Below the pieces are notes generated by a model that was not told where the DNA came from, searched no databases, and worked only from the letters and a program-made list of their open reading frames with translations. DNA of 64,000 nt from Syngnathus acus (taxonomy: Eukaryota > Chordata > Actinopteri > Syngnathiformes > Syngnathidae): positions 2,376,001-2,440,000 of the forward strand of contig NC_051087.1 in the NCBI RefSeq assembly GCF_901709675.1, read 5' to 3'. Positions 43,073 through 54,200 of the stretch are shown piece by piece (the stretch's first letter is position 1; the number at the start of each line of letters is the position of its first letter). The position numbers were made by a program, and so were the translations under genes.

Positions 43073-44929
43073 TTTCACTGCTTGTTCCATCGCATGCTGT
43101 TAGTAGGAAAGAAAAAGCCACAAAGTGACTGATCACTGAACTAGCTTCTAACATGTGACTCTGTATTGTTGTTTTATCATAGCGAAGTAGTAGTTGGCGG
43201 CAAGCGAAGGCCTCCTGCTGGCCTGCAGCATCAGTAGATAACGACAAAAAAAACCCAGCAGCTTCGGATGGAATCGGCCGGCGTTTCGACCTTAAGCGTT
43301 TCCTCCCTGCGAGAGGTCTGACCTTTTCCCATAAATCTCAGCGCCGCGTTGATCCCCGAGAACCGTGCGCGTTCACGTTCGGCTTGTCTTATCTAAAGGT
43401 CCGCCTGACTCATCTGGCCGGAGCGCTTGTCGGCGTGTTTGTCGAGCGCTAATGCAGTCGGACTGAATGGGTCTATGTGGAGTTACTGTACCCACGTAAA
43501 TGAGAGCTGGGAAGTGGAATGTCAGTCAGAGGAGCTCAGGCCTCTGCCAAGGCCAAATTCAGTTCAATGACAAGAAAAAAATGTATCTTTCAAATAGAAA
43601 ACTACCAAATTTATTACAACACTTGATAGCAATACACACACAGTCCGCTATGAATCAAGCTAAAAGAACTTGTAGCGTTAGTGCAACCATGTAGCATTTT
43701 GTGTAGCTTCTAATGGTTCTCAATTGCTTTGTGGAGGAGTTTAAAGTGGGAATCCATTTCCCACAATAGGCCATGTTTATTTTCTCCGTCACCATGTACT
43801 TGCACTCGTCTCCATCTGCAGCGGGGTTTTCTATCGATTTTGCCCCAGTCCTCCTCTTTTGTCGTCAGCCTTTGATAAGACAACCTTGGCCTTGAAAAGA
43901 ATCTGAATTAGAATGTTAATGGACGGACGTTTCCATGAAGAGGAAGATGGCCGCGTTCATCCTGTCGTGTTTGCGCCGACGGAGGCATGATGAGAAGTGA
44001 GGAAGAAGCCTCTTTGTACCGAGTGCCATTTATCTTCATTCAGGGAATTCAGCAGCAACCGAGACCTGGACCACAGACCTCCCCTATGTAAACTATGTAC
44101 CGCTACGATTGTGATGGGTAGCTTGGGCACGTACTGTTCTGTAAACACTGCGTGAGGAATAATGCAGAACTAGAAAAAAAAAAAAACCAGCCACTTTTTG
44201 TCAGGGTGGGAGATTGTGTAAAGAGCCCATTGTTTTCTTAGAGGACTGACCTATATTGTAAGATATGACATTTCATCACGGCGTGAGGCGGCGGTTCATT
44301 AAATCGAACACACTCGCGCACGTAGACACACAAAAACAAACTTGATTGAAAACGGGCATCGATTTGGCGGGCTCTGTCGCGTGGTGACCTTGGCGGGTGC
44401 ATGATAACAAACGCAAAGACAATGGCGGAATGTTGAAGAAGACAGTAAGAGGAGGATGACTGCTTGCAGTGTCTGCGCAAGTAAATTGTGTGCTAATAAA
44501 CTTACAAAACACATTTTATGACTGACTGTATAGCTGGCTACCTAACATCGTAGCATAGCTAACGAGCCACTTGCGAATCCTTGACAGATTGACTGGCTGA
44601 TGGACTAAACAAAAAGTTGACATTTAATCCATGAAAATACGACTGATTGACTGATTAGGCCCTTGGCTAACTATCTAAGTGGTTGGATGCTTGGACTAGG
44701 ATTACAAAAAAGAAAAATACTAGAGAGTTATGGGGGAGTGGGATTTAGAGTGAGGCAGACGGATGACAGAAATCAGAGGGAACGTGTCTGCATTCAGTAA
44801 GGAGGAGGAACGGAGAGTGTGTGTGTCTGTGTGTGTGTGTGTTTTTGGCACTGCGTTGTCGTCTAGGTGCGCTCAGGCAGCCTGAGATTAATGGATAGAG
44901 CAACGTATCGCACATAACATCAATTCTGT

Positions 44930-45209
44930 CCTGCTTTTTCTTTCATTCCCAGTCTCGCTCCCTCATCACTCTCCAACTCCCCCCCCCCCCTCCTCTTTTC
45001 ACTGGTCCCTGGCTGGTCCCTCTCCTCCAAAAGGCATCTCGGATGCTGCTCGAGCGCGGTCGCAGATCGCTATCGCCGTGACGGCAGCTTCCCCGTCAAA
45101 CTGCGTCGTCAGTAGGAGGTGTGAGGGGGGGGGCAAACTGGAGTGGACGGCGGTGTTCCGCAGAGGCGGCTGGAGAAGAGGTGGAGGATCAGAAGGGGGA
45201 GCCGGGCAG
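44930..45209 (+). promoter_or_regulatory. inpp4b: inpp4b 5' flank / 5' untranslated region
   Basis: A pyrimidine-rich and then CG-rich stretch (GCTCGAGCGCGGTCGCAGATCG, GTGACGGCAGC) with a C tract at about 44981-44991 leads into the first ATG. It is consistent with a CpG-type promoter or 5'UTR. Further non-coding upstream exons, known for mammalian INPP4B, cannot be excluded. Confidence 0.4.
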
Positions 45210-45297
45210 ATGGACGGCGCTCGGGAGGCGGGATACTGCGTGGTTGACCTGAAGGAGCTGAGCGGCTGCCCCGGAGACGAGCTGCCTCATGTGACCG
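45210..45297 (+). CDS. inpp4b: inpp4b first coding exon
   Basis: The ATG lies in GGCAGATGG, followed by 29 codons ([20 protein letters not shown] and so on) and a phase 1 end before GTGAGC. The N-terminus is weakly conserved relative to human, so assignment rests on the exact phase match with the next exon and its CpG-rich promoter-like flank. A fallback start is ATG 49735 in exon 2. Confidence 0.7.
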
Positions 45298-48200
45298 GTG
45301 AGCCAACCTCCTGCATTGTGGTTGCTTTGCCTCGTCTCTCCATCATCCGGCTCCTCCACCTGTGCCTTCCACCTGTGTCCTCCACCATCATCGCACCGTT
45401 AAGCATCTCTGCCGATTGATCCCTTTCCAATCTGTTTGCGCCGGCAGCAGATTGTTTTCGAAACCCCTTTAACACACGCCAGAAAGTGCGTGTGTGTGTG
45501 TTTGTTTGCGTGCGTGTGAGTGTGTGTGCACGCGTGTGTGTGTGTGCGTGGGTGTATCAAAAAGAAAGAAGATACAAGTAGATGTCCCGGAGAGTAAACA
45601 AAAAGTTGACAAGAAATGTACTTAATGAGTCAGTGGCATATCATAAAAGAAGAACAATGAACATTTCCAGTAAATGCCTAAAAGGTTTCCTGGAATTTTC
45701 CTGTTTGTGGATTGCCGTTAATTGCAATTTACATGAAAGTTATTTAATGTAGACCCCCCCTCGAAATGTAGGTCGACAAAATACCGTATTCGAGGAAGCT
45801 CCTCAACTGACACCAACAAAGTTCCGTAGCTAATAGTATCGAGCCTTTCCTCAGGGCCATCATATTTATGTTTGGCGATACGGAAACGATCCAAGCAAGT
45901 CCTAGGTGGTGTCGTAAATGATGTGAGTCACGTTTGTGGCCTCAAGCAAATGTCTGTTCATTCTGATAAGCATGTTAAGGTCCATCTGAGGTAAAGTGGG
46001 CGGGGGGGGGCATCATAGCTAAACATTATTGAGCCTTTTTAAAACCCTTTGGGGCCAACATGTTGGGCAATGCAGAATTGAGCCAAACGAGTCGTGTTTA
46101 ACAAGCTGCTTCATGTTGGTGGCATGGCACCCTGCCTGCTCAAGTACGGTTGGAATTTCGAGTTTCGCTATGCGGTCGGAGTCAAAAATCAAAAAAGCGG
46201 TATGAGTCTTAAGTGTGGGAAAAGAGCAGGCCTTGTCATTTTGGCCGGCCTGCTATTTGCTCGAGTGGTTGCGTAGAGGGAACCTTGATTGGTCGAGTGC
46301 TGTTTGAACTGCTCAAGTGATGAACTCTGACATCAGCCCTTCCTGTTTTCCTGCTTTCTAAGTAACTAGCAAAAGATTTTGTTTTTGCATAGAATATTTA
46401 TTTTGTAAAATACTGCGACATAACCGGCTAACAAAATTTTCCCTCTTAATCCACACGTGCACAATTTAATCGGCGCACGCGAGCGCGTTTTGCATTTACG
46501 CACCCATGTTCGAGTCCACATATGTGAAAGCGCACCTTCACCCTGTCACATTTGCGGATGACATGTGACAGGTTCGGGAGTGGAGCGGTCACCCCGCTGT
46601 ACCTGCGCTGCGCCTTCGTTTTTGTTTACCCAAGCAAAGCAAAGGGAAGCGCGTAATTAGCATGTTGCGCACGAGAGACAGCCTTGACAGGCCCCCATTA
46701 TCGGTGGCAAGGTGACATGGTTTACCTCCTCCTCCTCCTCTACGGGGACAGCACAGGAAAGCGGGTGGAAGTTTATGGCAATTTTGCACACCGCCCATCA
46801 CGATGTTATGCTAATTTGCTGAAAGCTATTTATAGCAGGATTAGCCTGAGTTTTGGCACTTTTTTGTTTTTAGTTGGCAACAATAAATGGTGGTATTGTG
46901 TTGTACGGCTTAAATTGCTACGGTAGATAGCAATTGTATTTAGACAATACTTTTATGTATATAATAAATCAGCATAAAATGATTAGCTAACTACTACAAA
47001 GTGACAACGACTTAAATTTGTTACTGTTTTTTTCAGTTTGTGTATATGTTCAAAGCACACCATACGGAACGACTCCAGTATTAGATGCTTAAAACTGCTA
47101 GCTAGCAATGATGTTTTTGTCCGTAATCGCTAGCTCGCTCGTTAGCCAAATACTTAAAAACATAATTTTGTGCATCACTGCCACCTACCGAGAGTTCCAA
47201 GCTAACAAACAGACAGCTTGCGGACTCGTGTGCTTTCGGCACGTGGTGAAATAATCCACAGCTTTGTGGGATTTGTACTCGCTGGCGGATTAATCGAAAT
47301 GGGTGACGTCTCTCCCGTGGCGATGTTTGTGGTCTGGTGAAAAGTCGAACGAATGCCAGCAACATCAAACTTCCGCGGAGAGCCATCCGTGCACGCGCCT
47401 ACGCACACACACGCATAAACGTGAATTATTAATATCATCTCCAAAGCAAATAGCATTGGGAATATAAACAGGGCTTGTTCAGAGGCTAGGGCTCTTCCAT
47501 GTAATATGTATTCATGAAGATGCTAAAGCCACGGTGAGGGCTTTATCAAAGCTTTTTGGAAATTGCTTGTTGTTCCTATTGAGCCTACGGTATACGGAAG
47601 TAGCTTGACTTTTTTTTTTTTTTTTTTTTTGCGGAGTCAGGTATATTCAGCACTTCAGTGCAGCTTTCACACCCGCAGAATAGAATACTTCCACGCTTGT
47701 CATGAAAAGTGAAAAAAAAACCAGAAGACCCTCTTGAATGTTGAGAACTGCCTAGATTCATAGATTAAAGTGAATACAACACAAAGTTCATACTTTCTAC
47801 GCCAATGAGAAGAATTCAGTGCCCTTCACCCCCCCGCACACTCCCATGAGCGAAAGGCCAAAGCTCCAAGTGAGATTACAATGAATGGAAAGGAGGTTAA
47901 ATGATCACCTGCTATGTGCCTCACTAGTGGACCAAGACATCCACCCACTCCTTCCCGAATTCTAATGAATCGCCCTCACCCATGTGCAAATTCTGCCAAT
48001 GGTGCCACCTGCAGACAGGGCTTGATAGATGTTGCTGTTCTTCCTCCAGGCCGACGATGAAAAGTGCACCGCAGCGGGCGATGCACACCTCATTTGCTTT
48101 TGGGGGCCCCCGCGGGAGCCGCATCTGCATGTCGCCCTCTGCCTCGCCGGCCTCATTAGCATATTCATAATGGCAGCGGATATCGATTGTGAGCGCCGCA

Positions 48201-51200
48201 CCTGTGCCACTTGTCTCCCCGCACATCCGCGCCGCGTTCAGCTTTGTGATTGTTGCCGATCTGTAACGGATTTAATTATCGTAATTAGGCATCCCGCGAT
48301 TGGCTTGGTCTGGTTGATTCTTAGCATGGAGTGTTATTGTGCAGTGCAAAGGGGGAAAATGGAGAATTGTATAAGGCTGCTGGAACATCAAGTACAAATT
48401 TAGCCAATTAACCCGTTCACCGCCGTTGACGACTAGAGATGTCGTAGATTCGTTTGAACAGAGCTGACAGTGAATGAGGTTCAAATAAGACAATCGGAGA
48501 AATCCTTAAAAATGATGTGGACTGAAATAAGACGATATAATTGGAAAAAAATAACTCCCCTAACAGTTGATCATATTATAGTAACGGTACAGTACAGACT
48601 GGAAAGTTGCCCAGGCAGGACTACCATAAATCTCCCGCAAGACATTCCACTCAGAACTTCCTAAATTCCTCCCAAATTGTCCTGTTCAAAACAAGACTCT
48701 CCAAAATCACCAGTTACTCCCCCTAAAATTGACCGTTTGAAATAAAACTCTGTAAATTCCTCAAAGTTACGATTGAAATAAGACTGACTGATTGCCTGGA
48801 AGCGAAACAAACTGCCTTTTCGCAAAGGACTTCCTTTCATTTTGTGTCTGCAATATTTTAAGCCGACCCAAACGTGTCATTACAGATAGCGTTGTAGTTG
48901 TGTATCGGGCCTCCCAAAAACGCCACAAATGATTGATGTCGCCATTCATTGTAGATTATGCAAACACGTTGCAATCTGGGTGAGTGTCAGCGCGAGGCTT
49001 TCTAGTTATCCATTGTCCTTGGGGGCTTCCGTTGCGGTGATAGCTGCGGGACCGCGCGACTCATCCGTCACCGCCGCTCTAGCTCATTCATCACGTTCAC
49101 AGTCGGGCACACAAACCGACAGAGGAAACATCTGCGCTGGATGGAAAATGGCAAAAATCCTCTTACGGGACGTGCTCGGACACAATCGGCCTCGCCGTGG
49201 CTCATCGGCTTTGCTAATGGACCGCGGAGATTCTGATTTTTACCGAAGTAATTTGTTTTTGCGAGTAACGTCTCTACATTTTTTTTTTTTTATTATCAAA
49301 ACGTAACCTGCCTTTTAGGTGATAGAGCCACTTTGCAATATTTACGTGAACACCGGCACTGAGTGACACAGACGGGCCAATTATCTCTCCATATAAACTT
49401 TTTTTTTTTTTTTTTTCCTTTCGGCCGACTCTCGGCTTTTCAGTTGCTCGCGATGCGGCGTGTCACGTTCGCGCCGGCGCTGATGAAACTTTGATAAGCT
49501 TCGATGACACGTTGAGCTGCGGCAGCAGAGAGCCCTTCAAGCTCGGAGGGCTAAGATGCTGCCAGATGTCAGGCCCACGAGAGGGATTGTCACTTGAAAC
49601 TGAATTATTTTGTTTTTTTAGAACTCTCGCCTACGTATTTATTTTCTCTGCTGAGTGGCTATTAAAAAATGAGTTTTTTTTTGCTTCTTTAACTTTATCT
49701 TCTTCCTTTCTCAGGTGTTTCTTGCTCTCCCAAGATGCCTCAGGTGGAGTTTAGTCTTGGTAAGCACTTTTTTTTTTTTTTTTTTAAATCAAGGTTGCTT
49801 CATTGGATTCAAAGAAAAAAATAGGCCCATTTTACTTGAATCAAATTCTAAATTGTGTTGACATCGTTTTTCACATATTCATATAATTGTTGAAATTGAT
49901 CAAATCTTTAGGTCATTTTTACAGCCATAGTCGCTACAATCCAATCTTTTTGGGTATTAAATCTTTTGACTTTTTCATTGATAGATATAATTTTAACCTT
50001 GTGAAGCTGATGGATTCATTTAGTATTTTACTGCAAGGTCAATAAATCTCAGAAGTCTCCTCTGGCATACAAAGACAAAAGCATTGCTCACATGTGGTTA
50101 AAATCTGATAAGGAACTGAAAAAAAAAAAATCACTAATGGACTGAATTGAATTTCTAAATTGGTCACATTGAATCTACCCTTTTTCTGTTTTCTTGACTG
50201 TGATCATTTAAGCACCAAGGTCTTTGGAGCTGGTGCCCACAAACACAAACAAGGCAAAGAGAACACTGTTGTCATAACGATGAGAGGCCGTCTTGGAACT
50301 TTGTTTTGTGCTTGGAGATGCTCCCATTCATTTTTTATTCCACCGGAGATGTCGGGAGTTAGACAGTCCGTAACAAAAATCTGAGATGAAGAATGTTGTT
50401 TGTTTATTTCCTACTATCAGAATTCTACGGCATATATTCCGCACAGATTTTTATTTATTTACTTACTTACTTATTTATTTCATTTCTTTTTATTGAATAG
50501 GGACAATGCACAGATGTCTGGTCAAGTGTTATTTGAATCACTTTTGAGTCAAGTCAGTGGAGTATGTTGTGAGATGCAATTTGCTCCCTTCCCAACAACA
50601 GCAGCACTAAACAATTACATTGTATATCGCTATCAATAGTTGCATTGATTGGCCTCAAGGTTGGTTAACTCCTCACTCTAATTAACTCTTGGAGAAATAA
50701 TTTGCCAAATTCTTCACCCGTTTATTTGTGCAGACCGCGTTGTGACTTTGATTAAATCCCATTTAATGAGCCGATTACGCAAGATCACGTGTACATTTTC
50801 TTGCACAGCACTTGGATGTACAGTACACAACGTGCCAGTGTGTCGCCACGCCCTAAAAAGCAGCCTGTAATCCACTTTCACATCAAAGCACAGTCCCCCG
50901 TCATCATATATATAATATATGTCCCGTTTTTTTTCGTTCCTTTCAGGCCTTGGCATTTCCTGTGGTAGCATTCACAGCATAAGATTTTGTTAGAAAATCG
51001 TCGGGGGGTAACATAAGATGGGCAATTGTAGAAGCGGTTTAACATCTTTTTAAACAGTCCAAGCGTCTTTGATCATCTTAGGTTAGGTGGATTAAATAGC
51101 ACTTTTCCACAGTGTTAAATGAATCTTGCGATTAGCAATAGATTAGTAATTAGCATCCCTTTAGATACAACAAAACCCTGATTGGTTTGTTACGATCAGC

Positions 51201-54200
51201 GCGTGACAAGCTGATAGGATGTCGAAGGTCACATCAGCCAGTCAGTGTATATTTGTGTATTTTTTTCCCCCCTCATTAAATTTTTTTTTTTCTTCTCGTG
51301 GATTTGTAGGATATTTATTGAGGAAAAATACTAAAAATGTTTAAGACTAAATAATTTTTTATAAATAAATTCTGGATTTGTAATATATTTATTGAGAAAA
51401 GTACTAAAAAATATTTAAGACAAAATATTTTTTCAGAAAAAAAAGTAGTCCCGTACTTCAACGTGGTCAAGGTTTCACAATACTTCTTAATTCATTCGTC
51501 ATTGCACCATTTTGGTCATGATGGCATCAGCCGGTTGTCCTTCAGTTCACCAGCAGCGCCATTTCATTTCTTGTACCTTCAAATGAAAGGCCGACAGGGA
51601 TGAGGGACAACCTCATACACTTATTACTTCACTGCCTGGGCGCTCCTGTTGGTCGTCAGCCTCTGATGCAATTCCATTTTATGACTATTCTCTCGACTGT
51701 GTTTTGTACAAACAAATATTGGGCCCACACTGAAAAGTAAACTATATTGCTCTGTAAACTATATTGGCCTAATATCTTCCACCCTCCAAAGAACAAGCAT
51801 TTTATTTTTAAGAAAAGGTTTTTGAGAGACTTTTTAAAAGAGATACCGTAACTTTGAACTAAGACAACTATGTGTCTCTGCCCATGTGTAGCGTGCAACG
51901 ACCTGGTGACTTCAGGTCGAGACGGGACGCCCAACGCGGTGGTCCACGTGGCTGTGGTGGACCCTCATAAGGATCGCCTGGTCTCCCACGCCTGCACCGA
52001 GGTAGTTGAGGTAAGGAAGTTCATTGTTGTCGCTGGTATTGCCGTGGCGTTTCCAGTTTTTGAAGGACAAGATGGACTGGACACGAATGTTAAATTATTC
52101 AGTGTGTGAAAGTGGACGTGACCAATAGCAAATGAAATAGAAAAGAAAAATAGAGCCAGGCAGTTTTGTCAAGATGTTGACATAATTAGCAGGGAATAAA
52201 TTTAGACAGGACAGAATTATTTTTTCCCCCTTAATATTGTGATTGCAATTTAATATGCGAGTATATTTGATAACAAACACAACACAATAACTGCGATCTG
52301 TATTACAACAATATCCGATTTGTTATCGCTAAATGTTTTGGCCTTCGAGGCCTCAATGCAGCCGTTCCGACTTTCAAATTGCGTTCCACTACATTGCATT
52401 GTCCACTTGAATTCAACCCTGCTTCTTTTTATCCCCGGTGAGCTCGACAGCCTGTCTACACTGGGTAGCAGCTGCCCCACTCGAGAAACACACACCCGCT
52501 TTTACACACGCACGCACACAGAAAGAAAAAAAAAAAATCGACTCATAGACCGGAATTATGTTCCCGCTAATCCACTAAAACAACCGTCTCATTCAAAGCT
52601 GCGTTACGGCTGTTCCCCCCCACCACTCTCTCTCCTGTCAAGGAATCGTGTGTGTGTGTGTCTGTATGTGTGCCTGTGCTGGAAAGACAGGATGTGGTAG
52701 GATACTGAGTGCTCACTCTGCAGACACTCGTCTCAGTGCCGTTTGGACTTCATGGCTGCTAGTGTGGAGAACTTGCATTCAGTATGGACTGTTTTGGATT
52801 TCCAGGCAGGGTAGGTCCACTCATCCTTTCAATCAAATGCCACGACACGTTGTGTGTTTTCGAAGGCAACATTAGTAGCGTGTTGAGTCCCTTTTTGAGA
52901 CTTTGGTTGGAGTGTTGTTGGGATGGAGCTGAGTTTGTTTGGTCAGGAGAGTCAACACAACTTGTTTTAGAAGCAGTGCCACAGCAGGTCCAGCAGATGA
53001 CACTGTTTTTCTTTTTTTCTTCGTCCCAATTTGGGATACGAGTTGACCATGGACAACAACCTCAAAGGTAGTCAAGTCTACTCGTCCACTAATCGGTTTG
53101 AGAGAAAGTGAAGTGTCTTCGCGGGCCACATAAAATGATGTGGCGGGCCGCATCTGGCCCCCGGGCCTTGAGTTTGACACCTATGGTGGATAGCTAGCAA
53201 ATCATAAAATCGTTTTAATAATTGTACTGTAATAATTTTGTAGCACATACAAAGTTCTGATCTCAACTTTGTTATTATAGATAAGTAAAAGTAAAACTAA
53301 AAGAAAATCACATTAAAAAGTAAAATGCTAAATAATGCAAACAAATGCTGAAAACCAACTGAAACCGAAACCCTGATTGCCTAATATATTTATATGAATA
53401 TACTACGTGCCTCATAATCCTCTAGAAATGACTTTGTAGTTTAGTCTACTTTTGTCCCCATCGACAATTTTTCAAAATGATACAAAACCAAGTGGAAGCG
53501 AATTGTCAGACTACCACTAACAACCCCAGCTAAAGTCGCCTCCTCAGCTTGTCTCTGTCAGTCTTGCCCCACAAAATCCGCCTAGCAACAAGTGGCTGCA
53601 CTAATTATTTCCCACTTTAACCCCCCACTGCTTATATCGCCATCTAACTTATGAGGCGGCGGATTTTAACGAGCGCGTGCGAGGCCGAACGCCGCCGTGC
53701 GTGTTCGTGCGACATTCCCAGCGTGTCTCCTCCCAGCAGCTGCTTTCTGTTTTGCCGCCACACACGAACGGACGACCGGCTGGGGCGCGATCGATGTATT
53801 ATGCGGCCTGCTCACTGCGTGATGTGAAGCTTTCATTTGGAAGATCAATGATGGAACGTGCCAGGTGTCTTATCCATTTATCACCAGGCTGGGCTCGGTC
53901 AAATGGGAACCTAACAGGGGTTCAATCGACTTAGTTAGGGGGGGGGGGGTAATGAATGTTCTTTTGTTGCAGCTGTTTAAAGGGGTGGGGGGGGGGGGGG
54001 TCAGTTACACTTAGATATGAGCAAATCAGAACTAAGTCAAGACTTCAACTTTCAGGTAAGTCTGAAGTCACTGTGGCGAAAATACTCACGTCACGAGTAT
54101 TCTTTGCTCAGAATGACAAATATCAGTGCCGTACTGATGAGTCTGGTGGCGTTTACAAACACCTCACGCATTGCGGTGTCACCTGAGGATGGGAGGACAA

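Larger units (their letters stand above)
24101..45209. other. intergenic region between gab1 and inpp4b
   Basis: About 21 kb without a supportable gene on either strand. Open frames are under 140 codons, lack known motifs and have no convincing splice partners. Contents are poly-A tracts (24885-24903, 25142-25166), a SINE (27665-28031), hAT-like remnants, remnants of an AAAGTC/AATA-type minisatellite near 28600 and 31860, an inverted repeat (36520-36626), a decayed tetranucleotide array (41579-42053) with a shorter relative (42856-43072), and several GC-rich, homeodomain-site-bearing stretches that could be conserved regulatory elements. Confidence 0.65.

Noticed and set aside
23123-45209. 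A third protein gene such as usp38 in the interval
   Set aside because: No frame on either strand shows ubiquitin-protease motifs or any other recognisable domain.
49735-49737. Alternative inpp4b start ATG in exon 2
   Set aside because: It is in frame, but the upstream exon 45210-45297 joins with matching phase and good splice sites, so exon 2 is treated as internal. Kept only as a fallback.
53956-54186. Plus-strand frame reading [20 protein letters not shown]
   Set aside because: It looked peptide-like, but the segment is the reverse-strand exon 2 of the decayed peptide copy: intron boundaries and flanks match the antisense family. The plus-strand frame is not kept in the intact copies.
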